DNA from: Candidatus Baltobacteraceae bacterium
Lineage (GTDB): Bacteria > Vulcanimicrobiota > Vulcanimicrobiia > Vulcanimicrobiales > Vulcanimicrobiaceae
Length of the DNA stretch: 64,000 nucleotides
Reading direction: 5' to 3'
NCBI GenBank assembly: GCA_036488875.1
Contig: DASXGW010000012.1
Coordinates: forward strand, 1 to 64,000
Position numbers and translations under genes: made by a program. Below are positions 18,888 through 26,291 of the stretch, piece by piece. The notes under the pieces are model-generated. The model saw only the letters and a list, made by a program, of their open reading frames with translations. It was not told the origin of the DNA and did no database searches. Every line of letters starts with the position of its first letter. Within the stretch, counting starts at the first letter, position 1.

Positions 18888-18974
18888 TCACTCCGTTTTT
18901 GCGTATTTCGCCGCGACCGGCACGAACGCCCGCGGCTTCCGCGACAAATCAAACCTATCGACGCCGTTTTTCAC
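18888..18974 (-). pseudogene. C-terminal remnant of an additional phosphoesterase copy
   Basis: The 79-base gap between copies 4 and 3 is not ordinary spacer. Read on the minus strand it encodes VDRFDLSRKPRAFVPVAAK followed by YAKTE and TGA (18888-18962). This matches the tail shared by the array (for example FDFKHKPRAFVPIAAKYS in copy 6), but the FFEHQAPSN part is missing between KY and TE. The frame is open from a GTG at 18974, which overlaps the stop of copy 4 (GTGA), so a 28-residue peptide could even be made. The best reading is a deleted copy whose final ACG-GAG codons survive because they are the ribosome binding site for copy 3. Confidence 0.85.
18891..18894 (-). promoter_or_regulatory. 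Ribosome binding site of copy 3, embedded in the remnant
   Basis: GGAG formed by the last two codons (ACG GAG) of the remnant lies 8 bases before ATG 18882. It decides the start of copy 3 over the GTG at 18891. Confidence 0.75.
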
Positions 18975-20317
18975 TCGCTATCCACGGGCATGTTCGACGG
19001 AGCTTGGTGCTCGAAGAATCCCTTCGAATATTTGGCGGCTATCGGCGTAAACTTTCGCGGCGGTTTCGAGAAGTCGAACACGTCGCCCGCGAAGTTCCGC
19101 GCTCGCACGTCGGTGGTTCCGAGACTCGCCAGGCCGAACGTGCTCTCAACGAACTTCAAGATGCTTGCGAATTCGTAAACGTTATCCGCGACGTAGCCTT
19201 TCTTGGCATAGGGCGAAACGATCAGCATCGGAACGCGGAAGCCGAGGCTGCCCGGGCCGTACTGCGGCGGCGCGACGTGATCGTAGAAACCGCCCCAGTC
19301 GTCCCATACGACGACGATCGCGGTGCTATTCCAATATTGGCTCTTGCCGATCGCGTTGACGACCGATGCCACCCACGACGGTCCGGTGTCGGTCGTCGTA
19401 TCGGAGTGGTCGGAGTTGACGAAGTCGGGAATGACCCACGACACCGCCGGCAGCGTCGCTTTGCCGATGTCGTCGTACACGTTCTTCTCCGGCGTCGAAA
19501 CGTTGGTGGTCCACTCCGGGCCGCTGCGCACCGCTTTGATCGCGTCGAATGCGCTCCACACGGCGCCGTCCTGGTTACTGGTCACGGCGGGAACGTAATA
19601 TTTCCAGCTGATGCCCTTTTCGTCGAGCACGTCGCGCATCGTGCGGTACGTAAAACAGGGAAACGGACCGCCGCCGATGACGTATTTCCCCGACGACGTC
19701 AACAGGTTGGTCACCGTACCGAGCGCCGCGTCGCATCCCCATGGAAAGCCGGTCGGCTGATCGACGACTTCTTTGCCGCGACTGACCGTCGTCGCTCCCG
19801 CGATCAAATCCTGATGCGCCGGAAAGCTATTGCTGCCGACGGTTTGGAACATGCGGTCCGCGAGCACGTACTGATGGGCTATCGACCAATACGGCGCGAT
19901 CTGCGCCGGATCGACGTACTGATAGAGCAACGAGCCGGGACGTCCCTCGACCTTCTGATTCCAGAATCCGTCCATCTTGCCGCCGTCGTAATCGATCAGA
20001 TAATCGGAATAGCGGTAGTTGGGCTGAATGTGCTCGGCGAGCCCGACTTTCTTGAGCGGATAGGTCGAGACGGTACCCTTTGCGGTTTTGCGCGGCGGCG
20101 TTTTGCCGATCGTCGCTCCGTTCGCGCCGGGATACGTCGCGAAGAAATTGTCGTACGACCGGTTCTCCTGAATCATGATGACGACGTGCTTGATGTACTT
20201 GCCGGGCGACACCGGCGCGTTCGGCGCGGGCAGCACGCCGACGCCCGCGCTCGGTGACCCGGACGCACCGCACGCGGCGAGCGAGACGAGGGCGGCAATC
20301 GCGAGAAAGCGTTTCAC
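18971..20317 (-). CDS. Phosphoesterase-family lipoprotein, copy 4
   Basis: The 448-residue protein starts at GTG 20317, 8 bases after GGAG at the end of copy 5. The signal peptide MKRFLAIAALVSLAAC gives lipid Cys16. Family motifs are QENRSYDNFFATYPG, DYDGGKMDGFWNQ, GSNSFPAHQDLIAG (a Ser region where AcpA-like enzymes carry the nucleophile), VWDDWGGFYDH, and SPYAKKGYVADNVYEFAS. It is the closest relative of copy 5: they share TPPRKTA, FWNQKVEGRPGS-type segments and PPQYGPGSLGFRVPMLIVS. This implies a recent duplication. The tail ends VDSE followed by TGA. Confidence 0.88.
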   Translation of the reverse strand: MKRFLAIAALVSLAACGASGSPSAGVGVLPAPNAPVSPGKYIKHVVIMIQENRSYDNFFATYPGANGATIGKTPPRKTAKGTVSTYPLKKVGLAEHIQPNYRYSDYLIDYDGGKMDGFWNQKVEGRPGSLLYQYVDPAQIAPYWSIAHQYVLADRMFQTVGSNSFPAHQDLIAGATTVSRGKEVVDQPTGFPWGCDAALGTVTNLLTSSGKYVIGGGPFPCFTYRTMRDVLDEKGISWKYYVPAVTSNQDGAVWSAFDAIKAVRSGPEWTTNVSTPEKNVYDDIGKATLPAVSWVIPDFVNSDHSDTTTDTGPSWVASVVNAIGKSQYWNSTAIVVVWDDWGGFYDHVAPPQYGPGSLGFRVPMLIVSPYAKKGYVADNVYEFASILKFVESTFGLASLGTTDVRARNFAGDVFDFSKPPRKFTPIAAKYSKGFFEHQAPSNMPVDSE

Positions 20318-20322
20318 CAGTG

Positions 20323-21678
20323 CTACTCCGTGTCGACCGGCAGATTGGATGGTGCTTGATGCTCGAAGAACGCCTTCGAATACTTCACCGCGATCGGAAC
20401 GAACTTACGCGGCTTGGAGAACTGAAAGACGTCTCCGGCGAAGTTGCGCGCCCGAACGTCGGTCGTGCCCAAGCTCTCCAGGCCGAACGTGCTTTCGACG
20501 AACTTCAGGATGCTTCCGAACTCGTAGACGTGGTGCGCGACGTAACCCTTTTTTGCGTACGGCGAAACGATCAGCATCGGAACGCGGAAGCCGAGGCTTC
20601 CCGGGCCGTACTGCGGCGGCGGAACGTGATCGTAGAAGCCGCCCCAGTCGTCCCAGACGACGATGATGACGGTGCTCGACCAATATTGGCTCTCGCCGAT
20701 TGCATTGACGACCGAAGCGACCCACGACGGACCGGTATCTTTGGTCGTATCGGAATGATCGGAGTTATAGAAATCCGGAATCACCCACGACACCGCCGGG
20801 AGCGTGCCTTTGCTGATATCTGCATACACGTTGGTTTGCGGGCTCGAGACGTTGGTCGTCCATTCCGGACCGTAACGGACCGCGCGAATGGCGTCGAACG
20901 CGCTCCATACCTGGCCGCCCGGCCCATGCAGCGCCGGTACGTAGTACTTCCAGCTCACGCCCTTTTCATCGAGCACATCGCGCAGGGTGCGGTACTGAAA
21001 GCACGGTGACGGACCCGGCAGCGGATACTTACCCGACGTGCTCAGCAAGGTCGTCGTCGTCCCGTACGGTGCGTCGCACCCCCACGGCATGTTGTCGGGC
21101 GGGTCGACGACCTCTTTGGTCTTGTCGATCGACGTCGATCCGGCGATCAGATCTTGATGCGATGGAAAGCTCGAACTGCCGACGGTCTGGAACATGTGAT
21201 CGCCCAACACGTACTGGTCGGCCATCGACCAATACGGCGCGATTTGCTTGGGATCGACGTACTGGTAGAGCACCGAACCGGGACGGCCCTGAACTTTCTG
21301 ATTCCAAAAACCATCCATCTTGCCGCCGTCGTAATCGGCGCGATAGTTCGCGTAGCGGTACACCGGCTGCAAGTGCTCGGGCAAATCGACCTTCTTCAAG
21401 GGATACGTCGTCGACGTTCCGTGCGCGGTTTTCCGCGGCGGCGTGTTTCCGACCGGCGTTCCACCCTTGACCGGCGGTCCATCGGCACCCGGATACGTCG
21501 CGAAGAAGTTATCGAACGACCGGTTCTCTTGAACCATGATCACGACGTGGCTGACGTAGTGTCCGGGGGCAACTGCGTCTTGCGCCGGAAGCAATCCGCC
21601 TGCGCCACCCGTCGTCGCTCTTGCGCCGCACGCCGCGAGCGCGAACGACGCGGCTGCGGCGGCTAAACGTTTGATCAA
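20323..21678 (-). CDS. Phosphoesterase-family lipoprotein, copy 5
   Basis: The 451-residue protein starts at TTG 21678, 7 bases after the GGAG that ends copy 6. The signal peptide is MIKRLAAAAASFALAAC (Cys17). It has the full motif series QENRSFDNFFATYPG, DYDGGKMDGFWNQ, GSSSFPSHQDLIAG, WDDWGGFYDHVPP, and SPYAKKGYVAHHVYEFGS. It ends AFFEHQAPSN-LPVDTE. A short extra segment (VKGGTPVGN) near residue 80 distinguishes it from copy 4. As for its siblings, the predicted product is an outer-face lipoprotein hydrolase, possibly a phospholipase C or acid phosphatase used for phosphate or lipid scavenging. Confidence 0.88.
   Translation of the reverse strand: MIKRLAAAAASFALAACGARATTGGAGGLLPAQDAVAPGHYVSHVVIMVQENRSFDNFFATYPGADGPPVKGGTPVGNTPPRKTAHGTSTTYPLKKVDLPEHLQPVYRYANYRADYDGGKMDGFWNQKVQGRPGSVLYQYVDPKQIAPYWSMADQYVLGDHMFQTVGSSSFPSHQDLIAGSTSIDKTKEVVDPPDNMPWGCDAPYGTTTTLLSTSGKYPLPGPSPCFQYRTLRDVLDEKGVSWKYYVPALHGPGGQVWSAFDAIRAVRYGPEWTTNVSSPQTNVYADISKGTLPAVSWVIPDFYNSDHSDTTKDTGPSWVASVVNAIGESQYWSSTVIIVVWDDWGGFYDHVPPPQYGPGSLGFRVPMLIVSPYAKKGYVAHHVYEFGSILKFVESTFGLESLGTTDVRARNFAGDVFQFSKPRKFVPIAVKYSKAFFEHQAPSNLPVDTE
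20326..20329 (-). promoter_or_regulatory. Ribosome binding site of copy 4, embedded in the end of copy 5
   Basis: The terminal ACG-GAG codons (Thr-Glu) of copy 5 form GGAG, 8 bases before the GTG start of copy 4. Confidence 0.7.
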
Positions 21679-21682
21679 GCCG

Positions 21683-23092
21683 TTACTCCGTGTCCACCGG
21701 CAAGCCCGAAGGCGCTTGATGCTCGAAGAAACTCTGCGAGTATTTCGCTGCGATCGGCACGAACGCGCGCGGCTTGTGTTTGAAGTCGAACGCGTCGGCG
21801 GCGAAGTCGCGCGAGATCGCGTCGGTCGTGTTGAGGCTCGGCAATCCGAACGTATCTTCGACGAACCGTACGATGCTGCCGAACCCGTACACGTGATGCA
21901 GCACGACGCTATGATGCGCGTAGGCGGAGACGACGATCATCGGCACCCGGAAACCGGGACCGCCGACTTCTGCCTGCGAGTTGGTCTGCGGCGGGGGAAT
22001 GTGATCGTATAAACCGCCCCAGTCGTCCCACACGACGACGATGGCAGTCGAATCCCAGTATTGGCTCTTCCCTATCGCATTGACGACTGAAGCAACCCAC
22101 GACGGACCGGTGTCGACTCTTCCGCCGCAATTCTCCGATACGAAGTTACCTGGGTGGTCGGAGTTGCAGGCGTCGGGAATGACCCACGAAACCGCTGCAA
22201 GTTGACCGGTGCTGATGTCGTTGAAGATGAGGCTGGTCCCCCCGCTGGTCGATGGCCAAACGACCTTCGTGCCCCACTCCGGACCGCGACGTACGGCTCT
22301 TATCGAATCGAACGCGTTCCAAGCGTTGGCGTCTAAGTTGCTTTTGATTTTCCCGGGAACGTAGTATTTCCAGCTCAAGCTTTTCGCGTCGAGCGTATCG
22401 CGGAGCGTCGGGTACGCTGCGCCGAAACAGGGGAACGGGCCGTTTACGACCAGCTGCCCGCTATTGGTGAGAAATGGAACCGAAGTTTTATCTCCCTTGA
22501 ACTTTGGCGCGTCGCAGCCCCACGCGCCGTCCGAACCGTCGCTCGGGATATCGACGAGCGTCCGTCTCGCATCGAGGCGCGTACCGCCGCGAATCAGTGC
22601 TTGGTGCGCGGTGTAGCTCTCGCTGCCCTGAGTGGTGAACAGATGATCCGCGAGTACGTACTGCTTTGCCAACGTCCAATACGGCGCGATCTGGGCGGGA
22701 TCGACGTACTGATAAGCGCCCTGTCCGCTGGATGCACCGAACCCGTCCATTTTGCCGCCGTCATAATCGGCGACGAAGTACTGGTGTGCGTAGTTCAAAA
22801 AGAGCGGATTGTAGAGCGAAACTTTCTTGAGCGGAATGCACTCACCGCTCGAGATCTTTCCGCACGTCACGGGCGCATCGGTCGCCCCGGGAAAGGTCGC
22901 GAACAGATTATCGAACGACCGGTTCTCCTGAACCATGATCACGATGTGCTTGATGCGTTTGCCGGGCGGCACCGAGCCGGGCGACGCCGCATCGGCGGCC
23001 ATCGGCAGCATTCCGGCGCTCGTGCTCGGCGACGAACCTCCGTTACACGCGGCGAGCGAGATCAAAGCCACTGATGCGAGCAAACGCTTCAT
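21683..23092 (-). CDS. Phosphoesterase-family lipoprotein, copy 6
   Basis: The 469-residue protein starts at ATG 23092, 7 bases after GGAG at the end of copy 7. The signal peptide MKRLLASVALISLAAC gives Cys16. Motifs are QENRSFDNLFATFPG, DYDGGKMDGFG, GSESYTAHQALIRGG (His-Gln kept but Asp-Leu altered), and VWDDWGGLYDH. It is longer than copies 4 and 5 because of extra loops with additional cysteines (VTCGKISSGEC, NFVSENCGGRVD) that could form disulfides. It also replaces the usual AKKGY with AHHSV. The loop differences suggest a different substrate. Confidence 0.87.
   Translation of the reverse strand: MKRLLASVALISLAACNGGSSPSTSAGMLPMAADAASPGSVPPGKRIKHIVIMVQENRSFDNLFATFPGATDAPVTCGKISSGECIPLKKVSLYNPLFLNYAHQYFVADYDGGKMDGFGASSGQGAYQYVDPAQIAPYWTLAKQYVLADHLFTTQGSESYTAHQALIRGGTRLDARRTLVDIPSDGSDGAWGCDAPKFKGDKTSVPFLTNSGQLVVNGPFPCFGAAYPTLRDTLDAKSLSWKYYVPGKIKSNLDANAWNAFDSIRAVRRGPEWGTKVVWPSTSGGTSLIFNDISTGQLAAVSWVIPDACNSDHPGNFVSENCGGRVDTGPSWVASVVNAIGKSQYWDSTAIVVVWDDWGGLYDHIPPPQTNSQAEVGGPGFRVPMIVVSAYAHHSVVLHHVYGFGSIVRFVEDTFGLPSLNTTDAISRDFAADAFDFKHKPRAFVPIAAKYSQSFFEHQAPSGLPVDTE
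21686..21689 (-). promoter_or_regulatory. Ribosome binding site of copy 5, embedded in the end of copy 6
   Basis: GGAG from the final ACG-GAG codons of copy 6 lies 7 bases before the TTG start of copy 5. It supports TTG as a genuine start. Confidence 0.7.
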
Positions 23093-23096
23093 AATG

Positions 23097-24485
23097 CTAC
23101 TCCGTGTCGACCGGCTGATTCGACGGTGCTTGATGCTCGAAGAACGACTGCGAATATTTCGCGGGAACCGGCGTGAAGCCGCGCGGGGACGCGAAGTCGA
23201 AGAAATCGGTCACGAATCCGGCCGTCGTCGCGTCGGTCGTGTGCAAGCTCGGCAGACCGAAGACGGTCTCGACGAACTTCACAACGCTGCCGAACTCGTA
23301 CTGCTTGTGCGAGATGTAGCCTTTCTTCGCATATGCGGACACGACGATCATCGGAACGCGGAAACCCGGCCCACCGAGATTCGAAACGGTCACCTTGCCC
23401 GGCACCGGCGGAAGCACGTGGTCGTAAAAGCCGCCCCAGTCGTCCCACACGACGACGATCGCCGTCGATTTCCAGTATTGGCTCTTCCCAACGGCGTTCA
23501 CGATCGATGCGACCCACGAAGGTCCCGTATCGCCCGACGTCCCGGGATGGTCGGAGTTATTGGCGTCGGGAACGATCCACGACATCGACGGCAGCCTGCC
23601 GTTCTTGATGTCGGTAAAGATATTCGTTTCCGGAGACGAGACGTTCGCGTTCCATTCCGGTCCGCTGTAGACAACCTTGACCGCCGCAAACGCACTCCAA
23701 ATGGCCGAAAAGAACGCACCGCCGTATTGCGGCTCGTAATACTTCCAACCAATATGTTTGGCGTCGAGCGTATCGCGCAGCGTTTCGTACGTCGAACCGA
23801 AGCACGGATATGGATTGCCGGCCGTCCCCGCGGACGAGTACTTCCCGGAAAGCGTGAGGAGGCCCGTGGTCGTTCCCGTCGCCGCGTTACAACCCCACGG
23901 CGTATTGCTCGGATTGTCGATCGCGCTCTGGGTCTTGCCGACCGCCGTATCGCCGCGAATCAGGTCTTGGTGGCCGGTGAAGCTGCTGCTCCCCTGCGTT
24001 TGGAACATGTGATCCGCGAGCACGTACTGCTTCGCCAGCGTCCAGTAGGGCACGACGTCTTTCGGAGCGACGTATTGGTAGAGGTACGAACCGGGCTTGC
24101 CTTCGGCAATGGCTTCGTTCCAAAAGCCGTCCATGTTGCCGCCGTCCCATTCTCTCTTGAAGTCCGAATACGCATTGTGCGGCGTAAACTTCGGGCTCGC
24201 GAGCGGAACGGAATGAAGTTTGATCGTGCCGTGCGGCGTTTTGCCGATCGTCGTACCGGCCGCGTTGGGAAACGTCGCAAACAAACTATCGAACGATCGA
24301 TTCTCTTGAATGACGACGATCACGTGTTTGATGTACTGTCCCGCACCGTTGGGCGATGCGGCGTTGGAATCGAAGGTCGAGGTGGGCGCGTACGGCAGCG
24401 GCGATGCGGAACGAACGCCGCCGCAGCCGGCAGCGAGCGAAAGGGCGACGGCAAAAGCTGTCGCCGAGAGCAGTCGTCGATTCAT
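23097..24485 (-). CDS. Phosphoesterase-family lipoprotein, copy 7 (first of the array)
   Basis: A much longer open frame runs upstream on the opposite side of an RmlC-like gene and is not coding. ATG 24485 has GAGG 5 bases upstream and gives the lipoprotein signal MNRRLLSATAFAVALSLAAGC (Cys21). The 462-residue protein has QENRSFDSLFATFP, WDGGNMDGFWNEA (Asn for the usual Lys), GSSSFTGHQDLIRG, VWDDWGGFYDH, and SAYAKKGYISHKQYEFGS. It is the promoter-proximal gene of the five-copy array and faces a divergent gene across a 57-base gap, so the array promoter should lie there. Confidence 0.87.
   Translation of the reverse strand: MNRRLLSATAFAVALSLAAGCGGVRSASPLPYAPTSTFDSNAASPNGAGQYIKHVIVVIQENRSFDSLFATFPNAAGTTIGKTPHGTIKLHSVPLASPKFTPHNAYSDFKREWDGGNMDGFWNEAIAEGKPGSYLYQYVAPKDVVPYWTLAKQYVLADHMFQTQGSSSFTGHQDLIRGDTAVGKTQSAIDNPSNTPWGCNAATGTTTGLLTLSGKYSSAGTAGNPYPCFGSTYETLRDTLDAKHIGWKYYEPQYGGAFFSAIWSAFAAVKVVYSGPEWNANVSSPETNIFTDIKNGRLPSMSWIVPDANNSDHPGTSGDTGPSWVASIVNAVGKSQYWKSTAIVVVWDDWGGFYDHVLPPVPGKVTVSNLGGPGFRVPMIVVSAYAKKGYISHKQYEFGSVVKFVETVFGLPSLHTTDATTAGFVTDFFDFASPRGFTPVPAKYSQSFFEHQAPSNQPVDTE
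23100..23103 (-). promoter_or_regulatory. Ribosome binding site of copy 6, embedded in the end of copy 7
   Basis: GGAG from the final ACG-GAG codons of copy 7, before its TAG stop, lies 7 bases before ATG 23092. Confidence 0.75.
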
Positions 24486-24503
24486 GGGCACCTCAAATTG
24501 CGG

Positions 24504-24522
24504 GGAGGGCCGCTCGGCCTCC
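24504..24522. promoter_or_regulatory. Near-palindrome in the divergent gap (candidate operator)
   Basis: Between copy 7 and the RmlC-like gene, GGAGGGCCG and CGGCCTCC are inverted around a CT centre, with one unpaired G. The site could bind a regulator of both transcripts. The GC-rich context makes chance likely, and no core promoter is clear. Confidence 0.2.
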
Positions 24523-24542
24523 TCTTGAACGCACTGGGACCT

Positions 24543-25085
24543 ATGACCGTAGAGCCCCTCCCAATTGCCGGCGCACTGCTGGTCACACCTAAAGTATATA
24601 CGGACCTTCGCGGAAGTTTTGCTGAGATTTTCGCGAGCGCGCGCTATACGGACGCGGGCATCGACGATGCGTTCGTGCAGGACAATCTTTCGATCTCGCG
24701 CCGGGGAGTGCTGCGCGGCCTGCACGGCGACCCGCGCATGAGCAAGCTGGTGCAAGTTCTCGCGGGGGAGGCGTACGACGTGATCGCCGACGCGCGTGAG
24801 GACTCGACGACGTACCGCCGCTGGTTCGGGACGCTGCTCAAGGCGAGCGAGCGGCAGCAGGTTTACGTACCGAAGGGGTGCCTTCACGGGTTTCTCGCCG
24901 TTTCCGAAGAGGTCGTCTTCCTTTACAAGCAGAGCGCGCTGTACGATCCTGCCGCCGAGTTCGGGGTGAGGTGGGACGACCCCGACCTGGCAATCCGGTG
25001 GCCCCTCGAAGGACGCTCGCCGATCCTCTCCGAGCGGGACGCGGCCAACCCGCCGCTTGCGGACCTCATCGCCCACAAGGCGTAA
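24543..25085 (+). CDS. dTDP-4-dehydrorhamnose 3,5-epimerase family protein (RmlC-like)
   Basis: The 180-residue cupin protein starts at ATG 24543. It has the family landmarks LTDLRGSFAEIF-like, QDNLSISRRGVLRGLHGDP (catalytic His in RGLH), VPKGCLHGFLAVSEEV, and EFGVRWDDPDLAIRWPL. RmlC converts dTDP-4-keto-6-deoxyglucose to the L-lyxo form used by RfbD, which is encoded at 15373-16230. The usual RGLHYQ is RGLHGDP here, so a related NDP-sugar epimerase or a 4-keto-sugar isomerase of the same fold is possible. It faces the lipoprotein array divergently. Confidence 0.83.
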   Translation: MTVEPLPIAGALLVTPKVYTDLRGSFAEIFASARYTDAGIDDAFVQDNLSISRRGVLRGLHGDPRMSKLVQVLAGEAYDVIADAREDSTTYRRWFGTLLKASERQQVYVPKGCLHGFLAVSEEVVFLYKQSALYDPAAEFGVRWDDPDLAIRWPLEGRSPILSERDAANPPLADLIAHKA

Positions 25086-25090
25086 CAAAG

Positions 25091-25104
25091 CCGCCTCGGG
25101 GCGG
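25091..25104 (+). terminator. GC hairpin after the RmlC-like gene
   Basis: CCGCC and GGCGG form a 5-bp stem with a TCGG loop, 6 bases after the stop codon. There is no T tract, so termination is uncertain. Confidence 0.3.
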
Positions 25105-25135
25105 TACGTCATGCTAAGAGAAATGCTGTAAGCCG

Positions 25136-25768
25136 GTGGCATTACAACATCTAAGCGATGAGGAGGTAGTTCGCCGAGTGCGCGAAGGCCAAACCGAAGC
25201 GTTCGAAGTGCTCGTCGAACGCTACCGCCGGGGTATCGCCAACTTCGTGAGCGCGGGGTTGCGCGACGCCAACGAGGCCGCGGACCTCACGCAAGAGACG
25301 TTCATGCGTGCCTACGCGCATTTGGGAACCTTCAACCCGCAGTTGGGCAAGTTCTCGACGTGGATTTACCAGATCGCGCGCAACGTGGTGCGCACGCACC
25401 TCGGACGATCCCTGCGGCGCCCGCAAGCCCAGCAGTTCCCCGAAGATCAAACGCTGGAAAACGCGCTTCCCGATCCTTCGCGCGAGGGCGACCCCTCGGG
25501 CGGCGTGTTGCGTGAAGAAGCGGAGCGCGAACTGCGTGAGGCGCTCGCCGAGCTGCCGGAGCGCTCGCGCACCGTCCTGGCGCTGCGGTACTTCGATAAT
25601 ATGGAATACGCGACGATAGCCAGCACGCTCGGACTTTCGCTTGGCAACGTGAAGACGCTGATCCATCGCGGCAAGCTCGCGCTGGCGAAGAAAATGCGCG
25701 AACGCGAAGAGCGCGGCGCGTTCCACGGCGCCGTCAAGGGGGGCCACCGTGCGCTGCTCGTGGTGTGA
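25136..25768 (+). CDS. ECF-type RNA polymerase sigma factor
   Basis: The 210-residue protein has sigma region 2 (FEVLVERYRRGIANFV, then DANEAADLTQETFMRAY and FSTWIYQIARN) and region 4 (LPERSRTVLALRYFDNMEY followed by TIASTLGLSLGNVKTLIHRG). The acidic linker (about 90-125) separates them. Translation starts at GTG 25136. The next gene overlaps its end by 20 bases and encodes a zinc-finger anti-sigma factor, so this is a standard sigma/anti-sigma pair controlling an envelope response. The target genes cannot be named, although the third gene in the operon is a likely member of the regulon. Confidence 0.93.
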   Translation: MALQHLSDEEVVRRVREGQTEAFEVLVERYRRGIANFVSAGLRDANEAADLTQETFMRAYAHLGTFNPQLGKFSTWIYQIARNVVRTHLGRSLRRPQAQQFPEDQTLENALPDPSREGDPSGGVLREEAERELREALAELPERSRTVLALRYFDNMEYATIASTLGLSLGNVKTLIHRGKLALAKKMREREERGAFHGAVKGGHRALLVV

Positions 25769-26291
25769 AGCCGTCCTCGACGAATACGTCGACGCGACCC
25801 TGCCGCCGCGCAAGATGCTGGCGGTGGCACGCCATCTGCAGCAGTGCCCGGACTGCGAAGCGCTCCATCGGCAGCTGCGCATCGTCGACGGTTTGCTCCA
25901 TACGCGCAAGATGCTCGACGTCGAACCCGATTTCAGCAAGTCGGTCATGGCGCAGGTCCGTATCATGCCGGTCCCCCACGCGCCGCACCGCTCCCTGTGG
26001 ATCGTCGCGCTCTTCTATTTAATATGCGCGTGGACGGCCGCAATCACGCTGGCGTTCGCGTGGCCGCGCGCGCACCTCGCGACGAACGTCATCGCCGCCG
26101 CCGGCTCGAGTGGATGGCAGGCGATCGCGCACGGCGTCCACGCGATGTCGCCCGTGGCGCCGATCGCGTTCTCGATCGTGGTGAGCGTGCTCGCCGTCGA
26201 CGCGTTGCTGTTGGCCGGTATTTACGTCTTCTACCGCACGATCCGGCCGCGCCTCAACGACCATCTCGCAGCTTCGGAAAGCGTATCGTGA
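25749..26291 (+). CDS. Zinc-finger anti-sigma factor (membrane-anchored)
   Basis: The 180-residue protein begins at GTG 25749 inside the end of the sigma gene, with AGGGGGG upstream. Its N-terminus has the ZAS/zf-HC2 pattern: CSWCEAVLDEYVD, and His-x3-Cys-x2-Cys in HLQQCPDCEAL (about residues 29-38). Two hydrophobic segments follow (about 84-103 and 133-158), so the sigma-binding domain faces the cytoplasm and the protein sits in the inner membrane. It would hold the ECF sigma factor until an envelope signal releases it. Its stop overlaps the next gene (GTGA). Confidence 0.9.
   Translation: MRCSWCEAVLDEYVDATLPPRKMLAVARHLQQCPDCEALHRQLRIVDGLLHTRKMLDVEPDFSKSVMAQVRIMPVPHAPHRSLWIVALFYLICAWTAAITLAFAWPRAHLATNVIAAAGSSGWQAIAHGVHAMSPVAPIAFSIVVSVLAVDALLLAGIYVFYRTIRPRLNDHLAASESVS

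Noticed and set aside
17527-24485. Repeat array as CRISPR or structural DNA repeats
   Set aside because: The periodicity is whole 1.3-1.4 kb protein genes with diverged sequence, not short repeats with spacers.
22935-25085. 716-codon plus-strand open frame spanning two lipoprotein genes and the RmlC-like gene
   Set aside because: Only the last 180 codons have protein-family character. The rest is antisense shadow of copies 6 and 7, a common artefact at this GC content.
23097-25142. 681-codon minus-strand frame starting near 25142
   Set aside because: The extra N-terminal part is antisense to the RmlC-like gene, with no family features. Copy 7 begins at 24485 with a good ribosome binding site.
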